A DNA stretch of 64,000 bases from NCBI GenBank assembly GCA_041653615.1, contig JBAZEZ010000008.1:1-64000 (forward strand), read 5' to 3'. The position numbers and the translations under genes were made by a program. The notes under the pieces were generated by a model that made no database searches, was not told where the DNA came from, and was given only the letters and a program-made list of their open reading frames with translations. Shown here piece after piece: positions 33,495 through 42,409 of the stretch. Positions within the stretch are counted from its first letter, which is position 1. The number at the start of each line of letters is the position of its first letter. The stretch is from JAHJUB01 sp041653615 [NCBI: Candidatus Ratteibacteria bacterium] (GTDB lineage: Bacteria > Ratteibacteria > UBA8468 > MWAK01).

Positions 33495-34790
33495 CTATGT
33501 TAGCAGCCATTTCCATAAGGGTAATATATTTACTTTCAGGCTGCCAAGTTTTTCTTCACCCTCAACGTTATCGGTCAGGATGGTTGCCTGGTTCACGTTC
33601 AATTCCTTCCCCACGGCAATCAGACCGCTCATTTCTCTGTCTTTGGTTGCCTTATTCTCCAAATTAAAGCAGACTTGAAAAGCCCCGGTAATTATAGTCC
33701 CCTTTTTTGTCAAAAAATCAACCTCTTTCCCGTTGTTTGATTTCCAATAATACACTTCCTTGCCCCTTCTTTTAAGTTCCAGGAATACCAGGTTTTCATA
33801 AATCCGGCCGATGTTCTCCGAAAAGTGAAATCCGATGGAATTGGAAAACCCGGTGTCTATTGAATAGAATTTACCCGGGTTATAAATTTGCTTCTTGATA
33901 GAGTAGTCGAAAAGGTTTAATCGGAAAAAAAGAAAGACGTTCTCCAGGATTTCCAGATAGTTCTTTATGGTGCTGATGTTTTTGCTGTCTATCACTTCTT
34001 TAAGATTCTTGTAACTGCAGATTGTGCCTACGTTGGAAGCCAGATATAAGCAAAGTTCCTTCATTTCTTTGATGTGCCTGATGGAATATCGGGCGATAAT
34101 ATCCCGGTAAAGTATATCTTTGAAGTATTGCTCCAAAAGGGATACATCTTTATTTTTAACTACTTCCGGAAAACCACCCAATTTTACATATTCCTTGAGC
34201 AGATTTTTTATCTCTGCCTTTTTTTCTTTCAGATAGAGGTCCTTTTCCTGGTATAGACAGTTTCGGGCGGTGAGAAATTCACGAAAAGAGAATGGGTAAA
34301 GAGTTATTTGCCTGTTTCTTCCGGTCAGCGCGGTGGAAATCTCGGTGCTAGACATGCCGGCGTTTGAGCCGGTTACAAATATCTTCACGTTTTCAAACTC
34401 ATATAATCTGTTTATCCATCGTTCCCAACCATTTATATTCTGAATTTCATCAAGAAAGAAATATTTTTTTGCCGGCGGTTTTTCAATTTCCAAAAACAGG
34501 TCGTACAGTTTTTCAAAGTCCTGATAGGAAAAATCTATGAACCGTTCATCTTCAAAATTAAGATAGAGGATTGAAGAGCGATTAAAGCCCGGTTCCTTCA
34601 TCAAATCCCGGCAGATGAGGTTAAGAAGAGTGGATTTGCCCGATCTTCTTGTCCCGGTAATGACAATTACTTCCCGCTGCGCGAGAAGAGAGGAAAGATT
34701 ATCCTGAATGGTTCTCCTCACCAGTAAACCCTTTTTTAAAAACCTGTCTTTGTGTTCTATGATGAGTTGCTTTATTTTTGCCGTTTCCAT
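33495..34790 (-). CDS. AAA ATPase with DUF4143 domain
   Basis: A 431-residue protein. The ATPase part has Walker A VITGTRRSGKSTLLNLICRD near residue 40, Walker B YFFLDEIQNINGWERWINRL near 115 and sensor-like IFVTGSNAGMSSTEI. The C-terminal DUF4143 part has NIGRIYENLVFLELKRRGKE, KEVDFLTKKGTI and AFQVCFN, a pattern like the restriction-endonuclease fold (E...VDF...Q). The role of this family is not settled; members are scattered and often mobile. It sits between the Wzz and Wza genes on the same strand, where an unrelated ATPase is unexpected. An 18-bp direct repeat pair stands directly before its ATG. Confidence 0.9.
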   Translation of the reverse strand: METAKIKQLIIEHKDRFLKKGLLVRRTIQDNLSSLLAQREVIVITGTRRSGKSTLLNLICRDLMKEPGFNRSSILYLNFEDERFIDFSYQDFEKLYDLFLEIEKPPAKKYFFLDEIQNINGWERWINRLYEFENVKIFVTGSNAGMSSTEISTALTGRNRQITLYPFSFREFLTARNCLYQEKDLYLKEKKAEIKNLLKEYVKLGGFPEVVKNKDVSLLEQYFKDILYRDIIARYSIRHIKEMKELCLYLASNVGTICSYKNLKEVIDSKNISTIKNYLEILENVFLFFRLNLFDYSIKKQIYNPGKFYSIDTGFSNSIGFHFSENIGRIYENLVFLELKRRGKEVYYWKSNNGKEVDFLTKKGTIITGAFQVCFNLENKATKDREMSGLIAVGKELNVNQATILTDNVEGEEKLGSLKVNILPLWKWLLT

Positions 34791-34841
34791 AATATTACAA
34801 TACTATTACACTGTATTTGATAAAATATTACAATACTATTA
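34791..34841 (-). promoter_or_regulatory. Direct-repeat operator/promoter of the AAA ATPase gene
   Basis: AATATTACAATACTATTA occurs twice exactly (34791-34808 and 34824-34841), 33 bp apart, about three helical turns. The first copy abuts the ATG of the ATPase gene (start 34790 on the minus strand). Each copy contains the dyad TATT-AC-AATA. Read on the minus strand the A+T-rich copies could also serve as -10-like boxes. Two identical sites at this spacing suggest a protein-binding operator, possibly for self-regulation. Confidence 0.5.
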
Positions 34842-34878
34842 TAATATATTAAAGACCGGCACCGCAAATATTGAACAG

Positions 34879-34900
34879 AGCCAAGCAAGCTTGGCAACTA
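34879..34900. repeat. Short palindrome GCCAAGC-GCTTGGC
   Basis: AGCCAAGCAAGCTTGGCAACTA is a perfect hairpin with a tail. The inverted form TAGTTGCCAAGCTTGCTTGGC is found at 43101-43121. It lies downstream of the Wza-like gene and could fold in RNA at that transcript's end. Confidence 0.55.
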
Positions 34901-34916
34901 CATTCTCTAAATATTT

Positions 34917-36848
34917 TTATTTAATAAAAGCCGCGACCGGCAGGGCCAGGTTGTAAAACATGGTCAGAACGTCTTTGGTCATTGCCCATCGGTTCATCTT
35001 TATTTCATCCGGAACGATAAGTGTATCACCCTGTTGGATTTTTTGCAGCCGGGCAAAGTACGTATCAGCCATTCCGTTGGCGTGGATGATGAAGATATTT
35101 TTTCGGTCCGCGTATTTGGCGTAACCGCCGGATTTTTCAATGTACCATTCCAAATCCCGGCCCGGTTCAAAGAAGATAGAACCCCGGCTGTTGACTGCCC
35201 CGGCCACGGAAATAGAAATCGGTTGTTTGGGAACAAAAAGGCGGTCGCCGTCTTCCAAGACGAGGTCGTTGGGCGTTCCCTGTAACTTTTCCGGAGACGC
35301 TAAAGAAAACGCCACTCTTCCCAGTATCATTTTGGCGAGCAAAACATTAAGCGTTTCCTGTTGTTTTGCCGCCGCATTTATATCAAGACCGCCGCCCGGT
35401 CGAAGCGCTTCGTTGATTAGCGTCCCCGCTTGGATGACAATAGAGCGGTTCAGGTCCTCCAGTTGTTTTGCCTGAATTGATTTCCGGGTAAAGAATGCTC
35501 CGGGTAAAAAGGCCTCGTTGGTAAAACCGCCGGATTTAGTTAAAAGCGAACTTATTTTTTCTCCGTCTGTGATTATGTACGCGCCCGGATTTGCCACTTC
35601 GCCTTCCACTATGACCGTTTTTTGTTTTCTGGCGCTTACAATATCAGAGGATATGGATACTGTTTCACCGCCCCGGAGCAAATAATCTTTTTCCAGGGAT
35701 ATAACTTCCGGTATTCTTTCTTTCGCGTATCCGCCCAGAGATTCTATCTTTATCTGGGGCGCAGCGCCCAGATAAAGCAGGCCGCCGGCCATGGTTACCA
35801 ATTCTTTTAAAGTGGTTTCCCCGGATATTTCATAAATGCCCGGACGTTTTATCTGGTTGCCCCACACAGCCGTAATCTTTCCAATCGGTTCTACAAAGAC
35901 AACGTCTCCGGATTGCAGGCGATAATCCTGGCTTTTATCCCCGGAGAGCAAGAAGCGGTATAAGTCGAAATAACCGAAGGTTTTTCCGTTTCTTACCAGT
36001 TTGATGTTTCTCAGGGAACCGGTTTGGACCGGACCGCCGGCGAAGTATAAGGCGTTTAGGAGGGTGGAAAAAGAACTTACGTCGTAACCGCCCGGTCTTT
36101 TTATCTCTCCGGCCACAAAGATTTTAATTGTTTTCAGTTTACCCAGACTGACTGAAATCTGAAAATCGTTGTAGTACTGTTTAATGTTTTGCTTGATAGT
36201 TTCGGTTGCTTCCGCAAGGGTTTTACCCGCGAGCGAAATTTTTCCGATGTCGGGAAGAAATATCTCGCCGTTGTTTTCGATGACTATCCGGGTATCCCCT
36301 TTAAGCATGCCCCATACTTGAATGACCAACTCATCGCCCGGACCTAAGAAATAGTTCGAGCCGGCCGGTAAATCAGTAACCGGAGAAAAGGTGGAGGGGT
36401 CTAAAGAGAAGAAATCGTATCCGAATTGTCGCAGGATATCTATTTGTCGGATTCGGCTGAACGACAAGTTTAGCTGCAGTGTCGTTTCTTCGGAAACCTC
36501 AGGGGAAACCGCCGGTTTTTTTAGTTGTTCTTGGAGGGTATAGATTTTTTGCAGTTCTTCTTCAAACAGTTTTACTTTTTCGGAAGGGTTAAAAATCTTT
36601 TCGATAACCGACAGATGATCTATCGATAGAAAATTTTGGTTGGGAATGACTGGTTCCGCGGTTTTTTTTCTCTCCGCAGGATTAGGCGATAGCGTGAAGG
36701 GTGAGAGCATAAAGGATGAAGCGGAAGTTTCCGAAAGGGATTGAGTGTTAAGAATACTGTTTTCACCGGAAACGGGCGGCGCCGTGCTGAACATACTGAA
36801 TAAGAAAAAAAGACCGGTTAACAAGAAAGAAAATATTTTTCGGTTCAT
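34917..36848 (-). CDS. Polysaccharide export outer-membrane protein (Wza-like, SLBB)
   Basis: The 643-residue protein has a signal peptide (MNRKIFSFLLTGLFFLFSMF). The Poly_export domain begins AGSNYFLGPGDELVIQVWGM near residue 170, and IKIFVAGEIKRPGGYDVSSF near 250 starts the first SLBB domain. Later repeats at KITAVWGNQIKRPGIYEISG, KTVIVEGEVANPGAYIITDG and ISISVAGAVNSRGSIFFEPG give four SLBB-type units. It ends in a hydrophobic segment (FYNLALPVAAFIK). It should form the periplasm-spanning export channel for capsule or exopolysaccharide. The protein is longer than E. coli Wza (379 aa) because of the extra SLBB repeats. No lipobox cysteine is visible at the signal peptide. Confidence 0.92.
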   Translation of the reverse strand: MNRKIFSFLLTGLFFLFSMFSTAPPVSGENSILNTQSLSETSASSFMLSPFTLSPNPAERKKTAEPVIPNQNFLSIDHLSVIEKIFNPSEKVKLFEEELQKIYTLQEQLKKPAVSPEVSEETTLQLNLSFSRIRQIDILRQFGYDFFSLDPSTFSPVTDLPAGSNYFLGPGDELVIQVWGMLKGDTRIVIENNGEIFLPDIGKISLAGKTLAEATETIKQNIKQYYNDFQISVSLGKLKTIKIFVAGEIKRPGGYDVSSFSTLLNALYFAGGPVQTGSLRNIKLVRNGKTFGYFDLYRFLLSGDKSQDYRLQSGDVVFVEPIGKITAVWGNQIKRPGIYEISGETTLKELVTMAGGLLYLGAAPQIKIESLGGYAKERIPEVISLEKDYLLRGGETVSISSDIVSARKQKTVIVEGEVANPGAYIITDGEKISSLLTKSGGFTNEAFLPGAFFTRKSIQAKQLEDLNRSIVIQAGTLINEALRPGGGLDINAAAKQQETLNVLLAKMILGRVAFSLASPEKLQGTPNDLVLEDGDRLFVPKQPISISVAGAVNSRGSIFFEPGRDLEWYIEKSGGYAKYADRKNIFIIHANGMADTYFARLQKIQQGDTLIVPDEIKMNRWAMTKDVLTMFYNLALPVAAFIK

Positions 36849-36859
36849 TTTTACCCCTT

Positions 36860-38407
36860 TTAAAAACGGATGTTGGTAGAAACGGAAAAGAGAAAATCAT
36901 CAGCTTTTTGACCGGAACTGTTATTTAAATTATCTATTGTAGCATAGTTCGCACCGAAGTTCCATTCCGGTTTTTTTGGTTCAAGGGGAAGGTATTTCAG
37001 GTTTATTCCTATGCTGGTTTGAATTTCCGCCGGGTCAGTTACCGGAAAATGTTCCTGGCGGTCAAAAGACCAGTCAGCCGTCCACTGCTCGGAGAAGCGT
37101 TGGGTGATGTTGATAAAGAGGTCCCGGCCGGTTTGCATTTGGTGGCCGATTACCTTTCCGCGGTAATACAAACCCGGAGAATACGTCCCGTGGGTGTACC
37201 AGTAATTTGGCCAGTAATGGATGTAGGTATCGGCGTATTCAACCCTTAGGTCCAAACCTTCCTGGTGCAAGACGCTGGGTATGAAGATACCGGCCAGATA
37301 GGCTTCCGGATGGTTTACGAAGTCCAACATACTTCGGCTGGTTACCTCCCGTCCCAGTTCGCCGTAGACCTGCATCGTATCTCCCAGGAAGGGTAGAAAC
37401 CGTTCCACATTATCAATGCGCCAGCGGAAATCCCAGGAGAGTTGTTGGTCGGTATCCAGCCGGGGGATTGTTTCTTCAGAGCGGTATTCGTATTGGGGGC
37501 GGCCTAAAAAGATTAAGAAATAGTTCCACGGCTCAAATTGATAGTTTCGTCCGTCACCGCCTAAAAGGATAGTGCGGGAAAAGCCCAAAGAGAGGTAGGA
37601 AGTGGGGTTGACCTCAAACCGGTGTCCGGTGATGAAGGGATGGGCAATCGGACGGTCGGCTTCCAGACGGGTGGCGTAAAAGGTATAGTAAGACGGTCCT
37701 AGATTGCGCAAAATCCAGGGCCAGTAAAAAGGTTCATTGTTGGAAATCCGAAAGAGGTCAAAAGGAAAGGTGTTGTTGGTTAAGAGGAGTTGTCCTTCCT
37801 GACCGGCTCCCCACCACTGGGGGAGTCTTCCGGCAGTCAATTCCCAATTACCCAAACGGCCGCTTAAATAGGCTTCCTCCAAAGTTACTTCAGCCTCGTC
37901 TGTTCCGGTGTTTTGGTAGTAAACAACCGGAGACAGGACCAGGTTCAGGTGTTTATTGATTTGAAAAGCGGCCCGGCCGGAAAGCCGCAGGTTCAGGCCG
38001 TCGTAATTGTCCCGGCCGTTCGCGTTGCCCGGGGAAAAAGACGGGGTGTCCAAAGCGGCGTAGGTTATCTTGGCGGAAGATTCAAATCGCGCTTTCCCCG
38101 GTGGCTGGTCTAAAAACTCTTTCTTCAGTTTTAGCAGAATTACTTCCAGATCGTTTTCGCCGTTTCCAATGCGCACCTCCCTGTTCTGGATGCGTCTGAT
38201 GGCTTCTTGAGTCCATTTGGACACATCTTCCCGGCGGTAGGGTTTGGTGCCTAACTTCTGGAGGTCAATCAGTCCGTAAGCGCCTAATTTATCCACCGCC
38301 GCGTAGGACCAGTGGGAAAGAGGCAGGAATTCAGATGCTTCTACCCGGGGAACGAAAAGAAAGACGGTAACCAGCCCCAGGAAAGCAATCTTTTTAATCA
38401 TCCTCAT
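36860..38407 (-). CDS. Capsule assembly Wzi-family outer-membrane protein
   Basis: The 515-residue protein has a signal peptide (IAFLGLVTVFLFVPRVEA). An N-terminal helical region, HWSYAAVDKLGAYGLIDLQK, resembles the S-layer-homology-like start of this family. The rest is rich in aromatic-alternating beta strands (LNLVLSPVVYYQNTGTDEAE, NWELTAGRLPQWWGAGQEGQ) and ends in a phenylalanine (FSVSTNIRF), as outer-membrane barrels do. GRLPQWWGAGQEGQLLLTNN is the Wzi-like signature. Such barrels anchor capsule at the outer membrane. It is 12 bp from the Wza-like gene. Confidence 0.88.
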   Translation of the reverse strand: MRMIKKIAFLGLVTVFLFVPRVEASEFLPLSHWSYAAVDKLGAYGLIDLQKLGTKPYRREDVSKWTQEAIRRIQNREVRIGNGENDLEVILLKLKKEFLDQPPGKARFESSAKITYAALDTPSFSPGNANGRDNYDGLNLRLSGRAAFQINKHLNLVLSPVVYYQNTGTDEAEVTLEEAYLSGRLGNWELTAGRLPQWWGAGQEGQLLLTNNTFPFDLFRISNNEPFYWPWILRNLGPSYYTFYATRLEADRPIAHPFITGHRFEVNPTSYLSLGFSRTILLGGDGRNYQFEPWNYFLIFLGRPQYEYRSEETIPRLDTDQQLSWDFRWRIDNVERFLPFLGDTMQVYGELGREVTSRSMLDFVNHPEAYLAGIFIPSVLHQEGLDLRVEYADTYIHYWPNYWYTHGTYSPGLYYRGKVIGHQMQTGRDLFINITQRFSEQWTADWSFDRQEHFPVTDPAEIQTSIGINLKYLPLEPKKPEWNFGANYATIDNLNNSSGQKADDFLFSVSTNIRF

Positions 38408-38431
38408 TTAGTCGGCAGGCGTAAACTTAAG

Positions 38432-39613
38432 TTAGTCCAAATTGATTCGCACCGGGACGCCGGATGAATCTTTAATCGCCTTCCGTAATTTTCCGGCATC
38501 AATTTTTTCCGACAGGTTAAGTTTTTCTATTTTTTCCCCGGCCAGTTTTTCCAGGTCGGGTATCAGACCGTAAATATCGGGGTGTACTTCAATAATTATT
38601 TCCCGGCCGTTAACGGTAACCTTGACCGGTTCGTAAAGAAATTCACCCGGGTCGCCCACCCCCACCGCTTCGAAAACTTTCTGGATGTCTTCCGGGTATA
38701 GGCGGATACAGCCGTGGCTTAAAGATTTACCGATGGACATCAGTTGGTTGGTGCCGTGAATGCCGGTATGTTTGACTGAGGTTCCAATCCAGCGGTCGCC
38801 CAGGGGATTGTTGGGACCGGCCGGGATTATTTCTCTCTCGACGTTCTCTCTCCGGGCTATTTCCGGAGGCATATACCAGGCCGGGTCTTTTACCTTATTG
38901 ATAATTGTGAATTCACCGGTCGGTGTCTGCCAGGTTGTCAGGCCGATTGCTATCGGATAGATACCCTTAAGCTTTCCGTTGGCGAAAAGGTAGAGGCGGT
39001 ATTCGGGCAGGTTGATGATGATGCCCTGTTCAATTGTTTTCGGAATAACTGTTTCTTTCGGAATAACGAGTTTTTGACCGGCAAAAATTCGGTTCGGGTC
39101 AACAATTCGGTTGGCCCGGACAATCGCGGCGTAACTTATATCATAATTTCGGGCAAGAAGAAAAAGCGAATCGCCGTTTCGCACCGTATGGATTATCGAT
39201 TCCCCTGCCAGGGGAAGGATTTGCCGGTTAATTCTTGCGGATACGGTTTCTCCGGCGAGAGAAGAACCCGTTATCAACAAAAGAAATGTAAATAAAAACT
39301 TGGTAAAAAGGAAACGGCTGAGCGGAAAGACACGCAATTCTTTTCCGTTCTTGAATTCAATTCCTTCGGATTTCAGAAGCGCTATTTTCTGTTTGATGTT
39401 GGCGGGGTTACTTCCGCGGTATCCGCCGATACTGCCGTCGGAACGGACGACCCGGTGGCAAGGGACCTTTATCGGACAGGGGTTTTGTTTCAGAATTTGG
39501 CCGACCCGTCGGCCGGCCTTCGGTTGTTTCAGGGCGCGGGCAATGGCGCCGTAGTTTGTTACTCTGCCCCCGGGAATCTGTTTTAGCAAGCGGTAAACGT
39601 TTTGAGGGTTCAT
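38432..39613 (-). CDS. Alkyltransferase-like domain fused to LysM and L,D-transpeptidase
   Basis: One open frame of 393 codons joins two unrelated proteins. Residues 1-90 are the DNA-binding/catalytic domain of O6-alkylguanine-DNA alkyltransferase (IPGGRVTNYGAIARALKQP, active-site PCHRVV at 51-56, SIGGYRGSNPANIKQKIALL). A hydrophobic segment follows (residues 101-120, RFLFTKFLFTFLLLITGSSL). A LysM domain (~133-180, HTVRNGDSLFLLARNYDIS) and a YkuD L,D-transpeptidase domain (~185-320) come next, with the active site SHGCIRLYPEDI. The transpeptidase crosslinks peptidoglycan outside the membrane. If translated as one chain it would be a type II membrane protein with the repair domain inside. A TTG at the basic stretch before the hydrophobic segment, with GGA upstream, could instead start a separate secreted protein. 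Confidence 0.85.
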   Translation of the reverse strand: MNPQNVYRLLKQIPGGRVTNYGAIARALKQPKAGRRVGQILKQNPCPIKVPCHRVVRSDGSIGGYRGSNPANIKQKIALLKSEGIEFKNGKELRVFPLSRFLFTKFLFTFLLLITGSSLAGETVSARINRQILPLAGESIIHTVRNGDSLFLLARNYDISYAAIVRANRIVDPNRIFAGQKLVIPKETVIPKTIEQGIIINLPEYRLYLFANGKLKGIYPIAIGLTTWQTPTGEFTIINKVKDPAWYMPPEIARRENVEREIIPAGPNNPLGDRWIGTSVKHTGIHGTNQLMSIGKSLSHGCIRLYPEDIQKVFEAVGVGDPGEFLYEPVKVTVNGREIIIEVHPDIYGLIPDLEKLAGEKIEKLNLSEKIDAGKLRKAIKDSSGVPVRINLD

Positions 39614-39617
39614 ATGA

Positions 39618-42398
39618 TTACGGGCTGATGATGACCACTATCTTTTTGCCCGGCGGAAAATATTTTTGCGCGAAATTTTGCAGGTCAGCCGGGTTAACCT
39701 TCTTAATTCTTTCTTCCATTTTTGAATCAAAATCATATCCCAAACCGTAAAGTTGGGAAAGGCCGGCTTCCTGCGCCTGGCTGGAAAGGGTCTGCCGGCC
39801 AATTTTTTCTTCGCCCAGCACCCTTGCGCGCACCTTTTCCAGTTCCGTCGGGCTGACCGCCTGTTTTTTTAATTGGTCGATGACTTTTTCTATTACCTCC
39901 CGGACTCGGGCCGTTTTTTCCGGTTGGCATTGGGCGTAGAAGTAAAGCAGGCCGGGTTCCAGACCCAGGAAATAGCCGAGGCCGCTGCTGTAGACCAGAG
40001 GTTCTGTTTCGCGCAGTTTCTGGAAAAGGATGCCTTCCTGGCTGTTGAGCAGGCCGGCCAAAAGGTCAAGCTGGGGTCTTTCCTCCGCGGAGACAGAGAT
40101 ACCGGGAAAGCCTACCAGGAGGGCCGCCTCTTTCTTTTTAGTTGTTTCCTTTTTAGTTAAGGCCGTCAAGGTTTTCGTGGAAACTGGTTCCGAAAAGACG
40201 ATTTCTGCCGGACCCAGGTTGGCGAAGAGCCGGTTTGCTTCCGCTCTCACCTCTTCTTCGTTGATGTTTCCAAAAGCGGTGATGACCAGGTTGTTACTGC
40301 CCAGAAATTTCCGAAAGGTTTCCCGGATGATGGTCCGGTCAACGTGCCGGATGCTTTCCCTGGTGCCGCTTTCCGGTAATCCGTAGGGGTGATTACCGAA
40401 GATGGACTGCCGCAGGATTTCATCCGCTTTCGCCATAGAATCTTCTTCCCGGCTGATAATGCCTCCCAACGCTTCATCCTTGAGCCGGTCCAGTTCTTTT
40501 TCCGGGAAAGCCGGTTCCTGCAATATCTCCGCCAGAAGTTTCAGGCCGTCTTTCCAAGATTCCGAGGGTATGCTTAAAGTCAGGCCGAAACTGTTGTTGC
40601 CGCTATAAGGCGTCAGGGACCCGCCCCAGGAATTTACGATGCCCGCGATTTGCCGGCTGTCCTTTCTCTTTGTGCCGGAAATTAGAAGTTCTGACAGGAT
40701 AGGGAAGAGTCCGGCGGTATTTTTTTCTTCAAAAAGGAGTCCGCCTTTCAGGAAAACCGAAAGCGAAATAATCGGCAGGCCGTGTTCTTCTTTTATCAAA
40801 AGAGGGATCCCGTTAGGCAGTGTTTTTAGTTGTATAAGCACCTCGCCTTCGCTTTTCCCCATAAGGGAAAGGGTTGGGGGTGAAGGGAACAAAGTTGCCG
40901 GCGCGGCTGGTTCCACCATCGCAAAAGTAAGGTTTTCTTCCCGCAGGTATTTTTGCGCGGTCGTTTCGACGTCCGATTCTTTTACCCGGTTGGTTTCGGT
41001 CAGGTAGACTTGGGAATAGAGGGGGTTTCCGGTCAAAAAATAGTTAACGGCAAGGTCGGATGCCCTGCCTTCAACCGTTTCCAATCCGAAAAGGAGAGAA
41101 CTCCGCAGGCCTTTCTGGACCTCCGTCAATTCCTTTTGGGAGACTCCGGAACCAATCTTGCTTATTTCTTCCCGGATAATGTTTTTAACCTGTTCTGCTT
41201 TTTCCGGGAGGCAGACTGCGGTAATGGTAAAGAGCCCGGGATATTTCGGCGTGTAAGCGGAGCTGCTTACCAAGTAAGCCATTTTTGTTTCGATCAGCGC
41301 CCGGTACAGACGCGAGGTTTTTCCTTCGCCCAGGATATCGGCCAGAATATCCAGCGCGGCGGTGTCCTCATCGGCCAGGCTGTTGATATGATAACCGGAA
41401 TAAAGGTAGGTTAACTGGGTCGGGAAATCAGTTTTTCTCTCCCGGTAACTTACCTGCGCCGGTTCGCTTGGAATCGGGGGGAGATAGGCCGGCCGCATTT
41501 TGTACTTAGCGGAAGATTCGACGCAAACTTTCCTGATTTTTTCCGCTGGAATCGGCCCGGCTACCGACAGTATTGCGTTTCCCGGCGTATAAGAGGCGCG
41601 GTGGTAAGCTTTTACTTCTTCATAGGTGACTTCGGAAAGGATTGCCGGATATCCGCTGACCGGGAAACGGTAGGGATGGACCAGAAAAGCGGCGTCCCAG
41701 AGGTTGCGGCTTGCCTGATAACCGGGTTGGTCATCGTTGCGGTTTATCTCCCGAAGTACCACTTCCCGTTCCTTTCGGAAGTCATCCGCCGTAAAGGCCG
41801 GTTGAAAGATTGAGTTCATAAGCGCCGGTAGTATTGCCGGCCATTTTTCCGTTGGTACGGTAGCGGTAAAGAGCGTGTAATCATAAGTAGTGTAGGCGTT
41901 GGTGTAACCGCCGTTATTTTCTACCACTGCCGCCAGCCGTTCCGTCTCCTTGCCTTTAAATATAAGATGTTCCAGAAGGTGGGTTACCCCGCTTCCGAGT
42001 AAAGTACCTTCGGTGGTTGACCCGGTCTTTATCAGCAGGGAAAAGTTTACCAGTTGGCTGCCGGAGACTTCTTCGCAGAGGAGGGTGAACCCGTTGGCCA
42101 GGTGAAATTCAGAAACCTGGCGCTGCGGAGGGTTCGCGGCGAAAGACAAGGAGGCGTGCAGAACCAGCGTCAGCAGGGCGATTATCTTAATTATTTTTTG
42201 CCGGCTGCGCAGCCCCTTTTTGATAATAATCATGGATTTTTTGACCCCCAGATGTTCTGCCAGGACCTTAATCAGTGCCTGGTTGGCCCGGTTGTCTTCC
42301 GCCGGCGCGGTGAGATAAATCTTCAGCTGTTCCCCGTCTTCTTTTACCTCATTCCGGCCGGCCCGGGGAATCACCCGCACCTCAATTGTTTTTTCCAT
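39618..42398 (-). CDS. YggU/DUF167 domain fused to two-domain M16 peptidase
   Basis: The 926-residue frame starts with a complete DUF167 (YggU) domain, residues 1-73 (VIPRAGRNEVKEDGEQLKIY, APAEDNRANQALIKVLAEHL). It passes into a signal-peptide-like segment (IIALLTLVLHASLSFA, 72-87) and an M16 peptidase. The first half carries the zinc motif THLLEHLIF (HxxEH) near residue 135 and the distal glutamate in VLREINRND. The second half (from ~545) lacks HxxEH, as in the inactive partner domain of M16 pairs. An internal ATG at 42233 could give the exported peptidase alone. A palindromic repeat lies in frame in the linker between the halves (40841-40890, FPSPPTLSLMGKSEGEV). The transpeptidase gene lies 5 bp downstream. 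Confidence 0.88.
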   Translation of the reverse strand: MEKTIEVRVIPRAGRNEVKEDGEQLKIYLTAPAEDNRANQALIKVLAEHLGVKKSMIIIKKGLRSRQKIIKIIALLTLVLHASLSFAANPPQRQVSEFHLANGFTLLCEEVSGSQLVNFSLLIKTGSTTEGTLLGSGVTHLLEHLIFKGKETERLAAVVENNGGYTNAYTTYDYTLFTATVPTEKWPAILPALMNSIFQPAFTADDFRKEREVVLREINRNDDQPGYQASRNLWDAAFLVHPYRFPVSGYPAILSEVTYEEVKAYHRASYTPGNAILSVAGPIPAEKIRKVCVESSAKYKMRPAYLPPIPSEPAQVSYRERKTDFPTQLTYLYSGYHINSLADEDTAALDILADILGEGKTSRLYRALIETKMAYLVSSSAYTPKYPGLFTITAVCLPEKAEQVKNIIREEISKIGSGVSQKELTEVQKGLRSSLLFGLETVEGRASDLAVNYFLTGNPLYSQVYLTETNRVKESDVETTAQKYLREENLTFAMVEPAAPATLFPSPPTLSLMGKSEGEVLIQLKTLPNGIPLLIKEEHGLPIISLSVFLKGGLLFEEKNTAGLFPILSELLISGTKRKDSRQIAGIVNSWGGSLTPYSGNNSFGLTLSIPSESWKDGLKLLAEILQEPAFPEKELDRLKDEALGGIISREEDSMAKADEILRQSIFGNHPYGLPESGTRESIRHVDRTIIRETFRKFLGSNNLVITAFGNINEEEVRAEANRLFANLGPAEIVFSEPVSTKTLTALTKKETTKKKEAALLVGFPGISVSAEERPQLDLLAGLLNSQEGILFQKLRETEPLVYSSGLGYFLGLEPGLLYFYAQCQPEKTARVREVIEKVIDQLKKQAVSPTELEKVRARVLGEEKIGRQTLSSQAQEAGLSQLYGLGYDFDSKMEERIKKVNPADLQNFAQKYFPPGKKIVVIISP
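40841..40890. repeat. Palindromic repeat inside the M16 peptidase gene
   Basis: CCTCGCCTTCGCTTTTCCCC and the following AAGGGAAAGGGTTGGGGGTG match the dispersed GGGGAGAGG/GGTGAGG repeat with some decay. It stays in frame and encodes the proline/serine-rich linker SPPTLSLMGKSEGE between the two M16 halves. Confidence 0.7.
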
Positions 42399-42409
42399 AA
42401 TGACAAACT

